This document shows, piece by piece, positions 1 through 8,544 of a stretch of 64,000 bases of DNA. A model generated the notes under the pieces. It made no database searches and had not been told where the DNA came from. It worked only from the letters and a program-made list of their open reading frames with translations. A program made the translations under genes and the position numbers. This DNA is from an uncultured Bacteroidales bacterium. Its GTDB lineage: Bacteria > Bacteroidota > Bacteroidia > Bacteroidales > FEN-979. Within the stretch, counting starts at the first letter, position 1; every line of letters begins with the position of its first letter. The stretch is from positions 336,674-400,673 of the forward strand of contig CAJBYO010000005.1 of the NCBI GenBank assembly GCA_903959905.1, written 5' to 3'.

Positions 1-789
1 TTCACGGTTGCCATACCTGATGGAATTGTCGATGATGTTGGTAAGCACCTGCCTGATCTTATCCTTGTCACCCTCTACCATCACAGGCCTCCCCGGATCC
101 AGAATGGTTATCTGGATTTCATGTTTATGCGCTTTCATCTCCAGCAGTTCGGCAATCTCACGGGTGAGGCTCACAATGTCGAACCGGGTAATTTTCAGTT
201 TCATCTGGCCCGATTCAAGTTGCGAGATCTCATCCAGGTCTTCCAGGATCTTTACCAGGCGTTCAATGCTCTTTTCCGTACGTTTCAGGTATTCCCGGTT
301 GATGGTGTGGTCCTCCAGCCCGCCGTCAAGCAGTGTTGAAACGTATCCCTGGATGTTGAATAAGGGGGTTTTCAGCTCATGTGATACATTCCCGATGAAG
401 TCGCGGCGATATTGCTCCAGCCGCCGGAGCTGTTCAATTTCACGTTGCTTCTCCCACTCCCAGTTCTCCACCTCTGCCTGAACATTGCCGATCAGGTTGG
501 TTGACGACTGCATGGTTGTTTGCTCTTTCTTCCCCATCTTCACCGAATGGATCGACTTGTATATCAGCCGTATCTTGCTGTAAATGAATTTATCAAGGGT
601 ATACAGGAAAATGCCGTAGGCAATGAGGAAAATCAGCGCTGAGGTCAGGAAAAGCGCAACAAACGTATAAAAATGCGAATAGGCATTGGTGAAAATGATT
701 CCGACAGAAAGGAGAAAAAGCACGGCATAAGCGCCTGCGATGATCGCTGCATTAAGTAAAGCAAGGTTCTTTGGTTCATGAAACTTCAT
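1..789 (-). CDS. sensor histidine kinase (PhoR-like), 3' part outside window
   Basis: Read by hand on the minus strand; the frame is open to the window edge, so only 263 N-terminal residues are visible. Two hydrophobic segments (about 11-33 and 41-63) are followed by a charged linker, a HisKA domain with the phospho-acceptor motif NVSHELKTPL (His137), and the start of the ATPase domain with an N-box (NIIDNSIRYGN, about 251-261). No large extracytoplasmic sensor domain lies between the two membrane segments. The ATG overlaps the stop of the response regulator gene upstream (ATGA), so the two are co-translated as a pair. The arrangement fits the PhoR family. The signal sensed cannot be told from the sequence. 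Confidence 0.9.
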   Translation of the reverse strand, partial: MKFHEPKNLALLNAAIIAGAYAVLFLLSVGIIFTNAYSHFYTFVALFLTSALIFLIAYGIFLYTLDKFIYSKIRLIYKSIHSVKMGKKEQTTMQSSTNLIGNVQAEVENWEWEKQREIEQLRRLEQYRRDFIGNVSHELKTPLFNIQGYVSTLLDGGLEDHTINREYLKRTEKSIERLVKILEDLDEISQLESGQMKLKITRFDIVSLTREIAELLEMKAHKHEIQITILDPGRPVMVEGDKDKIRQVLTNIIDNSIRYGNRE

Positions 790-1472
790 CCCTCGTCAAA
801 TTTGTAGCCGACCCCTTTGATGGTTTTAATGCTGTCAATTCCCAGCTTTTCGCGGATTCGGCGGATGTGAACATCAATGGTGCGGTCGCCAACCACGACG
901 CCTTCACCCCACACCCCGGTGAAAATCTCTTCACGGGTGACCACCCTTTCAGGACGGGATACAAGGAACTGAAGCAGTTCAAACTCCTTACGCGCCAGCG
1001 TAATCTCATCTGTTCCTTTCACCACCAGATACTGGTTTTTATCAATTGTAAATTCTCTGAGAACAATGATATTGCTCTCTTCAGGCGTTGCTTTATATCT
1101 TCTCAGCATGGCCTGTATCCGGCTGATAAGCACTTTGGGCTTGATTGGTTTGGAGATGTAATCATCGGCACCTGCTTCAAAACCGGCAATCTGGGAATAA
1201 TCCTCCCCGCGGGCAGTCAGAAAAGCGATCAATGTTCCTTCCAGTTCAGGGATCTTCCTGATCTCCATGCACGTTTCCATGCCATCCATTACAGGCATCA
1301 TCAGGTCAAGGATGACAAGTTGGGGCTTGTGTTCCCGGGCAAGTTTCAGTGCTTTTTCACCGTTTTTGGCCTTGAGTACACGATAACCCTCTTTTTCAAG
1401 GTTATAGCCGAGGAATTCAAGGATGTCGGCTTCATCGTCAACGAGCAGGATAGTGATTGCAGTGTTTTCCAT
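786..1472 (-). CDS. response regulator, OmpR/PhoB family
   Basis: 228 residues. The receiver domain has acidic residues DDE at 12-14, the phospho-acceptor Asp56 in VILDLMMP and the conserved Lys108 in ISKPIKP. The C-terminal half is a winged-helix DNA-binding domain (TLARKEFELL, RTIDVHIRRIREKLG, IKGVGYKF). It is a transcription factor expected to be phosphorylated by the histidine kinase whose gene overlaps its stop codon. Length and architecture are standard for the family. It could be phoB, but no adjacent phosphate genes confirm that. Confidence 0.93.
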   Translation of the reverse strand: MENTAITILLVDDEADILEFLGYNLEKEGYRVLKAKNGEKALKLAREHKPQLVILDLMMPVMDGMETCMEIRKIPELEGTLIAFLTARGEDYSQIAGFEAGADDYISKPIKPKVLISRIQAMLRRYKATPEESNIIVLREFTIDKNQYLVVKGTDEITLARKEFELLQFLVSRPERVVTREEIFTGVWGEGVVVGDRTIDVHIRRIREKLGIDSIKTIKGVGYKFDEG

Positions 1473-1594
1473 TGTGATTCTATAGCTGGTTGTAAAGATA
1501 ATCTAAATCGTGTTTAAATCTCCCATCTCCTCTCCCGGAAATATGTATTTACCTTTGCTGATCAGAATTCCCTAATTTTATAAAAAATTTCAGA

Positions 1595-2212
1595 ATGAAA
1601 AAGAGCATCATCCTCTGCCTTCTAATCCTGCCATTCATCAGCCTGGCGCAGCGGTTCAACGGAGGTATGACCGCCGGCGGACTGGTCAGCCAGATTGACG
1701 GCGATACCTGGCAGGGGTACCATAAATTCGGGTTCCTGGCAGGCGGGCTGGTCAGCCTGAAGGTATCCCCGCATTCCACTTTTCAGCTGGAGATGGAGTA
1801 TATCCAGAAGGGGATGAGACAAAATGGCGATACGGTGACAAATACTGGAAATACGTATCTTACGAGGCTCCACTATCTTGAGATCCCGCTCCTTTACCAG
1901 TATACTTTTGCAAAGAGAATGCAGGCAGAAATTGGCCCTGTAGCCGATGTCCTGCTGGGTACCTACGATGAGGTGAACAGTATGGAAGTCCCTTATCTTA
2001 CTGTACCTTACAGGAAGTTAACCCTTAGCGGTATTCTCGGAATTTCCTGCTTTTTATCCGATCACCTCAAGGCCGGGTTCCGGTTAAATTATTCGCTGCT
2101 ATCTATCAGGGACGGGCATGTGGCAGGGGAGCGGAAAATATTCTTTGAATACGGGCAGTACAATAATGTGCTTTCACTGAGTTTGAGTTGGTATTTTAAA
2201 CCGCGGGACTAA
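1595..2212 (+). CDS. secreted outer-membrane beta-barrel protein (PorT-like family)
   Basis: 205 residues with a clear signal peptide (MKKSIILCLLILPFISLAQ). The rest alternates short beta-strand-like stretches with aromatic ends and finishes in an aromatic-rich strand (SLSWYFKPRD), as in small outer-membrane beta barrels of Bacteroidota. It is divergent from the response regulator gene, separated by about 120 bp. The exact function is not known; assignment to the PorT-like porin superfamily is by overall pattern only. Confidence 0.7.
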   Translation: MKKSIILCLLILPFISLAQRFNGGMTAGGLVSQIDGDTWQGYHKFGFLAGGLVSLKVSPHSTFQLEMEYIQKGMRQNGDTVTNTGNTYLTRLHYLEIPLLYQYTFAKRMQAEIGPVADVLLGTYDEVNSMEVPYLTVPYRKLTLSGILGISCFLSDHLKAGFRLNYSLLSIRDGHVAGERKIFFEYGQYNNVLSLSLSWYFKPRD

Positions 2213-2218
2213 TTGAAA

Positions 2219-2345
2219 ATTACAAGTTACAAATGACAAATGCCAGATGCCAGATGCCAAATGTCAAGTGCCAAATTGAGGCTTTGCATGGATTCGGGAA
2301 AATGATCAGTTTTATTCACCTGTCACGCGTCACCTGTCACGCGTC
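2219..2345. repeat. low-complexity intergenic repeats
   Basis: Downstream of the beta-barrel gene are degenerate runs of short words (AAATGCC, AGATGCC, AAATGTC), and further on two copies of CACCTGTCACGCGTCA-like text directly before ubiX. These are typical noncoding degenerate repeats of Bacteroidota intergenic DNA. No gene is seen. Confidence 0.6.
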
Positions 2346-2360
2346 ACGTTAAATTTCACC

Positions 2361-2966
2361 ATGGCACAACATAAGATCATCATCGGCATCACGGGAGCAA
2401 GCGGCGCCATATACGGAAAACTCTTGCTGGAACGTATCCAGGGGATGGCCGACCAGGTTAAATCCTGCGGGGTTATTTTTTCAGAAAATGCCAGGGCGGT
2501 TTGGAAATTTGAATTGGGCGAGGACCCTGGCCAGTTCTTTAGTGGAGACGCACCGCAGTGCGTCTCTGCGGAAGGGACCGAAAAATTCAAATTGTACCAT
2601 CCCGATAATTTTTTCGCCCCCATGGCTTCCGGGTCGTCGGGGTACGACACCATGATCATTTGTCCGTGTACCATGGGAACCCTGGGCAGGATCGCCGCAG
2701 GTGTATCCTCCGACCTGCTCACCCGCGCAGCGGATGTGATGCTGAAGGAGCGAAAAAAACTCATCCTCGTTCCCCGGGAAGCACCGTTCAGCCTCATCCA
2801 TCTCAATAATATGAAAACCCTCGCAGAGGCAGGGGCGATCATCTGCCCTGCATCGCCGTCGTTCTACAGCAGGCCGGCCACCATCCGGGATGTGGCGATG
2901 ACCGTTGTTGACAGGGTGTTGAACCTGGCGGGGTTTGACGTGGATTCGTTTTCGTGGGGATCGTAA
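2361..2966 (+). CDS. ubiX: UbiX-family flavin prenyltransferase
   Basis: 201 residues. UbiX joins a dimethylallyl group to FMN, giving the prenylated flavin cofactor of UbiD-type decarboxylases. Visible hallmarks are the N-terminal GITGASGAIYG flavin-binding loop, MASGSSGYDTMIICPCTMGTLGRIAAGVSSDL split over the middle, and LVPREAPFSLIHLNNM and CPASPSFYS near the C-terminus. An unusual stretch at about residues 61-72 (SGDAPQCVSAEG) is encoded by a palindromic intergenic-type repeat lying in frame (2545-2566). It falls in a surface-like linker before the conserved core, so the enzyme may still work. No ubiD is in the window. Confidence 0.93.
   Translation: MAQHKIIIGITGASGAIYGKLLLERIQGMADQVKSCGVIFSENARAVWKFELGEDPGQFFSGDAPQCVSAEGTEKFKLYHPDNFFAPMASGSSGYDTMIICPCTMGTLGRIAAGVSSDLLTRAADVMLKERKKLILVPREAPFSLIHLNNMKTLAEAGAIICPASPSFYSRPATIRDVAMTVVDRVLNLAGFDVDSFSWGS
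2545..2566. repeat. palindromic repeat copy inside ubiX
   Basis: The sequence GAGACGCAC-CGCA-GTGCGTCTC is a perfect 9-bp inverted repeat with a 4-nt loop. It is the same element seen twice just downstream (2974-3031), with loop CGCA instead of CGCG. Here it is in frame within ubiX. Confidence 0.85.
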
Positions 2967-2973
2967 ACAACCC

Positions 2974-3031
2974 ATTGTAGAGACGCACCGCGGTGCGTCT
3001 AAAGACAGAGACGCACCGCGGTGCGTCTCTA
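2974..3031. repeat. tandem pair of GAGACGCACC palindromes
   Basis: Two copies of a palindrome built on AGACGCACCGCGGTGCGTCT lie between the convergent ubiX and queG genes, separated by a few bases (AAAGAC). They can form stable hairpins and may serve as a bidirectional terminator. The outer arm of the right copy supplies the TAG stop codon of queG. Confidence 0.85.
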
Positions 3032-3934
3032 CCGCAAATTACGTTTCAACCGTTGATACCCCAACCGTTTCACCCCCGATTTTTCAAATATCCGGTCAAA
3101 ATCGGGTTCCGTCAATGCCACCCAATCATCTTTACGCAGGTTCTTCAGGATTTCCGATGGCAGGAATTCAGGTATATTGTGAGGTTGCGCAAATCTGTTA
3201 TACGGGCACACATCCTGGCACACATCGCACCCATAGATCCGGCCGTTCAGTTTGCTTTTCAGGTCGGGCGGGATTTCCTCTTTGCTTTCAATCGTGAGGT
3301 ATGATATGCAACGGGGAATGTTGAGTTGATAAGGGGTGCTGAGTGCTTCTGTCGGACACGCATTGACACACTTCATGCAACTGCCGCAATGGTCGGTTTC
3401 GGGTTCGTCGGGATCAAGGTCAAGGCTGGTGAGGATGATGCCGATAAAAAAGAAGGAACCGGCAGATCTGTTGATGATCAGCGTGTTTTTTCCCTGCCAG
3501 CCAACACCGCACTTTTGAGCCCATGCTTTCTCCAGGATGTTCCCGGAATCGACAAACCCCCTGGCTTCCATCGGGCCAAACGACTGTTTCATGAAGTTAA
3601 TCAATTCTTTTAGCCGTTGTTTGATGACTTTGTGATAGTCATTCCCGTAAGCATATTTTGAGAAAATAAAATTGTCATCCTCCGGGATGGTCTCATGCGG
3701 GTAGTAATTCACCAGAAGGGCAATGACAGACCTGGTCCCTTCCACCAAAAGTTCAGGATGCATGCGTTTCTCAAAGGATGTTTCAAGGTATTCCATGCCG
3801 GCATGGCCATTCCTGCTGAGAAATCCGGAATAAAAGGGCCGAAGTTCCTCCAGCGAATCATTGCATGCCACACCGCAATGAGAAAATCCAAGGCGCATTG
3901 CCTCGGATTTGATGAGCTGTTTAGGGTCGGTCAT
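3029..3934 (-). CDS. queG: epoxyqueuosine reductase QueG
   Basis: 301 residues. QueG is a cobalamin-dependent iron-sulphur enzyme that carries out the last step of queuosine synthesis in tRNA. Two ferredoxin-type 4Fe-4S motifs are visible: CGSCMKCVNACP and CDVCQDVCP. Also seen are the conserved N-terminal segment with GISHCG-like text (LGFSHCGVA) and WQGKNTLIIN. The protein is the short form lacking the C-terminal HEAT-like extension of E. coli QueG, common in Bacteroidota. It lies 12 bp downstream of ruvB on the same strand, so probably in one operon. Its TAG stop is contributed by a palindromic repeat. Confidence 0.93.
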   Translation of the reverse strand: MTDPKQLIKSEAMRLGFSHCGVACNDSLEELRPFYSGFLSRNGHAGMEYLETSFEKRMHPELLVEGTRSVIALLVNYYPHETIPEDDNFIFSKYAYGNDYHKVIKQRLKELINFMKQSFGPMEARGFVDSGNILEKAWAQKCGVGWQGKNTLIINRSAGSFFFIGIILTSLDLDPDEPETDHCGSCMKCVNACPTEALSTPYQLNIPRCISYLTIESKEEIPPDLKSKLNGRIYGCDVCQDVCPYNRFAQPHNIPEFLPSEILKNLRKDDWVALTEPDFDRIFEKSGVKRLGYQRLKRNLR

Positions 3935-3946
3935 GGCCTGTGAAGG

Positions 3947-4972
3947 TTAATCAAAGAGCCTTGGGTGTTCACCTGTTTTGATTTTACCGAGATGACGGTA
4001 TGCCAGTTCAGTGACCTCGCGTCCGCGCGGGGTGCGCATGAGGTAGCCTTCCTGGATGAGAAAAGGCTCGTAAACCTCCTCAATGGTGCCGGCATCTTCA
4101 GAAACCGCAGTGGCTATTGTACCGAGGCCGACCGGGCCGCCTTTGAACTTTTCAATGATGGTGAGCAGTATTTTATTGTCCATCTCGTCGAAGCCGTTCT
4201 TGTCGACATTCAGCGCAGCCAGTGCATACTGACTGATTTTCAGATCAATATTCCCGTCGCCCTTTATCTGGGCAAAGTCACGTACCCGTCGAAGCAGAAG
4301 ATTCGCGATACGGGGTGTTCCGCGGCTTCTCCGCGCAATTTCAGCGGTTGCGGCATTGTCGATGGGCACCTCCAGGATCTCAGCCGACCTGTGGATGATC
4401 CTGTCGAGTGTTTCAGCCTTGTAATAATTCAGCCGGGAGTTGATGCCAAAACGGGAACGCAGCGGGGCCGTAAGCAATCCCGACCTGGTAGTTGCTCCAA
4501 CCAGCGTGAACGGGTTGAGTTTGATCTGGATGCTACGCGCATTCGGCCCGGTTTCAAGCATGATGTCTATCTTGTAATCCTCCATCGCCGAATAAAGATA
4601 TTCCTCCACAACGGGCGACAACCGGTGAATTTCATCAATAAACAGCACATCGTTGGTTTCAAGACCGGTGAGAAGTCCTGCAAGATCGCCGGGCTTGTCG
4701 AGCACCGGCCCCGAGGTAACGCGCATGTTGACATTCATCTCATTGGCAATGATATGCGCAAGGGTTGTCTTTCCCAGTCCCGGCGGGCCATGGAGCAAAA
4801 CATGATCAAGCGCCTCACCACGCTGCCTGGCTGCCTGCACAAAGATTTTCAGATTTTCAACAATCGCCTCCTGTCCCGAAAATTCAATAAAGCCTCCCGG
4901 GCGCAATGTGCGCTCAAGCTCTTTTTCGGCGGGGTTCAGCAACTTTCCGGTAGGATCCAGATTTTCATTCAT
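3947..4972 (-). CDS. ruvB: Holliday junction branch-migration helicase RuvB
   Basis: 341 residues, the usual RuvB length. It shows the N-terminal [12 protein letters not shown] segment, Walker [12 protein letters not shown], Walker [11 protein letters not shown], the beta-hairpin region preceding GATTRSGLL, and the C-terminal winged helix with [13 protein letters not shown]. RuvB hexamers drive branch migration with RuvA and RuvC; neither partner is in the window. It is the first gene of a two-gene unit with queG. Confidence 0.97.
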   Translation of the reverse strand: MNENLDPTGKLLNPAEKELERTLRPGGFIEFSGQEAIVENLKIFVQAARQRGEALDHVLLHGPPGLGKTTLAHIIANEMNVNMRVTSGPVLDKPGDLAGLLTGLETNDVLFIDEIHRLSPVVEEYLYSAMEDYKIDIMLETGPNARSIQIKLNPFTLVGATTRSGLLTAPLRSRFGINSRLNYYKAETLDRIIHRSAEILEVPIDNAATAEIARRSRGTPRIANLLLRRVRDFAQIKGDGNIDLKISQYALAALNVDKNGFDEMDNKILLTIIEKFKGGPVGLGTIATAVSEDAGTIEEVYEPFLIQEGYLMRTPRGREVTELAYRHLGKIKTGEHPRLFD

Positions 4973-5058
4973 CTATACAAAAGTAAATTATTTTTGTAAA
5001 CAGGGAATGTAAATAAAATTACCTATTTTTACGTTATTATTCTAACGAAACACTACCC

Positions 5059-5901
5059 ATGCAGCCCTTAATCGTCGCCGTTGACTTCTCCAATACTTCC
5101 ATCCATGCAATGGAATATGCCATATCCCTGGCCAATAAAATGAGATCGGATATCCACCTGGTGTGGGTTGACAAAATTAACTCCCAGGAATCAGTTTACC
5201 CGGATACATCCAATGAAAACAGGCAGGAAGCGAAGAAGCGGTTTGACGAGCTCTGTGCCCAGTACAGCAAGAAACTGGATAAAGGCATTACCATGGATTT
5301 TAAATTGAAGAAGGGTCGGATCTACCGTGAAGTTGACAACATGGCGAAGCTTGTGGATGCGGAACTGATTGTAACCGGGGCCCATGGTATATCAGGATAC
5401 GAAGAATTCTGGATCGGCAGCAACGCATATAAGATTGTTACCTATGCCACCAATCCTGTCATTACTGTTCGGCACGACTTCCCCATCAGGAACAATGTTG
5501 AGCGGATCCTCGTGCCCCTCGACGGCTCCCCGGAAACATTACAGAAAATACCTTTTGTGCATAAACTCGCCACGCTCTTCAATTCTGAGGTGCATCTTGT
5601 CACCACACATAACAGCCATCTCAAATCCATTCAGCGGATTGCCGATAAAATTGCCCAGACCGCCATCGCCTATCTTCAGAAGCACAAAGTCAATATCGTT
5701 GAAGACATTATCGTGGCGAACGACCTGACCAAAGCCGTGTTGAACTATGCCGAAAAAGTGGATGCCGACCTGATCGCCATCATGAAAGAACAGGAAACAC
5801 CGGTGAACATTCTGCTGGGGGCGCAGGCGCAACAACTGATCAATCAGTCGCCGGTTCCGGTATTGAGCATACATCCACAGGAAAAATTCAGTCTTGTATA
5901 A
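5059..5901 (+). CDS. universal stress protein, tandem UspA domains
   Basis: 280 residues, two UspA folds in one chain. The first domain carries an ATP-binding type loop (GAHGISGYEEFWIGS). The second domain (from about residue 148, ILVPLDGSPE) lacks a clear glycine loop. A close paralogue lies 450 bp downstream (6346-7197) with the same FEEFWIGSNA-type motif, with a SPOR protein between them. The cluster suggests a stress or membrane-related regulon, but the ligand and role are not known. Confidence 0.85.
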   Translation: MQPLIVAVDFSNTSIHAMEYAISLANKMRSDIHLVWVDKINSQESVYPDTSNENRQEAKKRFDELCAQYSKKLDKGITMDFKLKKGRIYREVDNMAKLVDAELIVTGAHGISGYEEFWIGSNAYKIVTYATNPVITVRHDFPIRNNVERILVPLDGSPETLQKIPFVHKLATLFNSEVHLVTTHNSHLKSIQRIADKIAQTAIAYLQKHKVNIVEDIIVANDLTKAVLNYAEKVDADLIAIMKEQETPVNILLGAQAQQLINQSPVPVLSIHPQEKFSLV

Positions 5902-5902
5902 A

Positions 5903-6331
5903 ATGAGATATTTTTGCTACATCTGTTCTGTGCTGATCATCCTCCTTACCAGGGTTGACGTTGTGTTTGCCCAGCAAGGGGATTCTTCAGGCACCAATAC
6001 AGAGATTATACAGGATGAACGCGTTGACATACTGGTAAAGAAACATATACAGGTCAACCAGGTTCTTAACACCATGGACGGATTCAGGATCCAGGTATTT
6101 TCTGATTCAGGAAACAATTCAAAAAACAAGGCACAGTCGGTACAGGATGAATTTCTTGCCAAATACCCTGCAATGGGTGTTTACCTCACGTTCAAGTCAC
6201 CCAACTACAAAGTCAGGATTGGTGATTTCAGAACAAAACTCGATGCTCAGCGCTTTCTCATAGAACTAACTGCAGATTATCCCAATGCCTTCATTATTGC
6301 AGACCAGATCAATTTACCAAAAACAGATTAA
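5903..6331 (+). CDS. secreted SPOR-domain protein
   Basis: 142 residues from the ATG at 5903, which overlaps the end of the preceding stress-protein gene region by one or two bases. A signal peptide (MRYFCYICSVLIILLTRVDV then VFAQ) precedes a C-terminal SPOR-like fold (GFRIQVFSDSG... YKVRIGDFRTKLDAQRFL). SPOR domains bind denuded septal peptidoglycan, so the protein probably acts in the periplasm at division sites. It sits between two universal stress genes with short gaps, suggesting one transcript. Confidence 0.75.
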   Translation: MRYFCYICSVLIILLTRVDVVFAQQGDSSGTNTEIIQDERVDILVKKHIQVNQVLNTMDGFRIQVFSDSGNNSKNKAQSVQDEFLAKYPAMGVYLTFKSPNYKVRIGDFRTKLDAQRFLIELTADYPNAFIIADQINLPKTD

Positions 6332-6345
6332 TAAAACCTGCCGTT

Positions 6346-7197
6346 ATGAACAAAATAGTCGTGGCCATTGATTTTACAGAGTGTTCGATCAATGCATTTC
6401 AGCATGCGCTGTCAATTGCAGAATACTGCCATGGGGAACTGATCCTGCTATGGGTGGAGAAAGCCGTGAATGAAAAAGATAAATTGGGGATTAAAGCTCC
6501 CGACGCATCAGCGGAGGTGGAGAAGGCTTTTGAGAACCTGATTTCCCGTTATCAGCCGGAGCATCCGGGTGTTAAAATATCCTGGAAGATCAGGAAAGGC
6601 AAGATTTACAAGGAAGTTACAGAAGAGGCCAAACTGATAAAGGCCATGCTGATCGTTACCGGAACCCACGGGGCATCAGGGTTTGAAGAATTCTGGATCG
6701 GAAGCAATGCGAATAAAATCGTGTCGTCCAGTACCTGCCCCGTGATCACCATCCGCGGCGGAATTAATATCAAGCGCCCGCTCAAAAGGATCGTCCTGCC
6801 AATCGACAGCGCAGATGAGACAAGGCAGAAGGCTGCTTTCACCGGTTACATTGCAAAAAGACACGGTGCCGAAGTGTTTATCTTAAAATTATACACTTCC
6901 AAATTGAAAGCCATGCGACAAAAGGTCGACATTTATGCTGCGCAGGTGGCAAGTTATTTCGGCGAGGAGGCCATCCCGTATCATTTTGATGAAGTGGCGT
7001 GTGAGAATATCTCTGATGCCACCATTGCCTATGCCACGAAAATTGATGCAAACCTCATCGCCATCATGACCGAGCAGGAAACAACCACATCAAATATATT
7101 CCTGGGTCCCTATGCGCACCAGATGGTCAATCATTCCCCGTTCCCCGTTTTAAGCATACATCCTAAAGATACACTGGCAGCCGGGACGGGGTTCTGA
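6346..7197 (+). CDS. universal stress protein, tandem UspA domains
   Basis: 283 residues and clearly paralogous to the gene at 5059-5901: the same start (VVAIDFTECSINAFQHAL), the same glycine loop (GTHGASGFEEFWIGSNANKIV) and the same C-terminal ending (FPVLSIHPK). The second domain begins near residue 146. It begins 14 bp after the SPOR gene and is followed by a tandem repeat region before the convergent aldolase gene. Confidence 0.85.
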   Translation: MNKIVVAIDFTECSINAFQHALSIAEYCHGELILLWVEKAVNEKDKLGIKAPDASAEVEKAFENLISRYQPEHPGVKISWKIRKGKIYKEVTEEAKLIKAMLIVTGTHGASGFEEFWIGSNANKIVSSSTCPVITIRGGINIKRPLKRIVLPIDSADETRQKAAFTGYIAKRHGAEVFILKLYTSKLKAMRQKVDIYAAQVASYFGEEAIPYHFDEVACENISDATIAYATKIDANLIAIMTEQETTTSNIFLGPYAHQMVNHSPFPVLSIHPKDTLAAGTGF

Positions 7198-7218
7198 CAG
7201 GAACCACCATTGTTTTTA

Positions 7219-7310
7219 AACCGCAGAGACGCAGAGATACCGATGTCCCTCAGGGGTCCATTAAGCGTCTCTGCGTCTCTGCGTCTCTGCGTCTCTGCGT
7301 CTCTGCGGTT
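7219..7310. repeat. GCGTCTCT tandem array with inverted arm
   Basis: Five perfect tandem GCGTCTCT octamers (7265-7304) end in GCGGTT. The left arm AACCGCAGAGACGCAGAGA (7219-7237) is the exact complement of 7292-7310, so the whole forms a 19-bp stem with a long loop. It lies between convergent genes and may terminate transcription both ways. Confidence 0.8.
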
Positions 7311-7327
7311 AAAGAAAACAATGAATT

Positions 7328-8407
7328 CTAATACCTGTCGAGACAGTTTAAATCGGCAAAGGCAACTTTCAGCCTTTCCACCAATGATTTTTCACCTTCA
7401 CGCAGCCAGTTCCTCGGATCATAGAATTTCTTGTTTGGCTTGTCTTCGCCTTCCGGGTTCCCGATCTGGCCCTGCAGGTATCCTTCATTCTTTTTATAGA
7501 AGTTGAGGATTCCTTCCCAGAAGGCCCACTGGGTGTCGGTGTCAATGTTCATTTTTACGACGCCATAGCCAAGTGCCTCTGCAATTTTTTCAGGTTCGGA
7601 GCCCGACCCGCCGTGGAACACGAAGTTAACAGGGTTGGGCCCGGTATTGAATTTCTGCTGGATGTAGAGCTGTGAATTGTGGAGGATCTTCGGTTCCAGT
7701 TTCACATTTCCCGGCTTGTAAACGCCATGCACATTGCCAAAAGAGGCGGCAATGGTGAAATTCGGACTGACGCTGTTCAGCACCTCATAGGCATGAGCCA
7801 CATGCTCAGGCTGCGTGTAGAGCCTCGAGCTGTCGATGCCGGTATTGTCAACACCGTCTTCTTCGCCACCGGTAACTCCAAGCTCAATTTCCAGGGTCAT
7901 TCCGATCTTGTGCATGCGTTCCAGGTAGCGCTTGCAGATCTCAATATTTTCCTCCAGCGACTCTTCCGAAAGGTCGAGCATATGGGAGCTGAAGAGGGGT
8001 TTGCCGTGTTTGGCAAAATATTTTTCACCTGCATCGAGCAAACCGTCAATCCAGGGAAGGAGTTTCTTTGCGGCATGGTCGGTATGCAGGATAACAGGGA
8101 TCCCATAGAGTTCGGCGATTTCATGAACATGATGCGCCCCGGCGATGCTCCCTTTGATGGCTACACGTTCGTTTTCATTTTTCAAAGACTTTCCGGCATA
8201 GAAAATGCCACCGCCGTTTGAAAACTGGATGATAACCGGTGAATTAACTGCCTTTGCAGCCTCCATGACTCCGTTTACCGAGTCTGTTCCAACTACATTT
8301 ACCGCAGGCAATGCAAATTTCTGATCTTTTGCGATGCGGAAAATTTCCTGTAAAGCCTCGCCGGTGGCTACACCGGGAGCAACTTTATCCTTTATTTTTT
8401 CTGACAT
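7328..8407 (-). CDS. fbaA: class II fructose-bisphosphate aldolase
   Basis: 359 residues, the length of the E. coli-type (class IIA) enzyme. The zinc-binding segment HTDHAAK, the VHGVYKPGN segment and the phosphate-binding VFHGGSGS are all present. It cleaves fructose 1,6-bisphosphate to glyceraldehyde 3-phosphate and dihydroxyacetone phosphate in glycolysis and gluconeogenesis. It is a single-gene unit by context, convergent with the stress-protein cluster. Confidence 0.96.
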   Translation of the reverse strand: MSEKIKDKVAPGVATGEALQEIFRIAKDQKFALPAVNVVGTDSVNGVMEAAKAVNSPVIIQFSNGGGIFYAGKSLKNENERVAIKGSIAGAHHVHEIAELYGIPVILHTDHAAKKLLPWIDGLLDAGEKYFAKHGKPLFSSHMLDLSEESLEENIEICKRYLERMHKIGMTLEIELGVTGGEEDGVDNTGIDSSRLYTQPEHVAHAYEVLNSVSPNFTIAASFGNVHGVYKPGNVKLEPKILHNSQLYIQQKFNTGPNPVNFVFHGGSGSEPEKIAEALGYGVVKMNIDTDTQWAFWEGILNFYKKNEGYLQGQIGNPEGEDKPNKKFYDPRNWLREGEKSLVERLKVAFADLNCLDRY

Positions 8408-8544
8408 ATTTTTTTGAATTGGTTAATCAGCAATAAAGGTCAAAAGTACTCATTGGAGGCGAATTCTCAAAATATATTTCTCCTAATATTAATCAAGTCT
8501 AAATAAATAATATCTTTGTATTGTGAAACTTTAAACAAATATTT

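Noticed and set aside
771..1517. Plus-strand ORF of 248 codons over the response regulator
   Set aside because: It is the antisense shadow of a well-supported OmpR-family gene.
2219..2345. Extra copy of the AGATGCC leader element
   Set aside because: The GCCAGATGCC words here belong to a simple degenerate repeat and lack the CCGC/GCGG hairpin and the GGCA partner.
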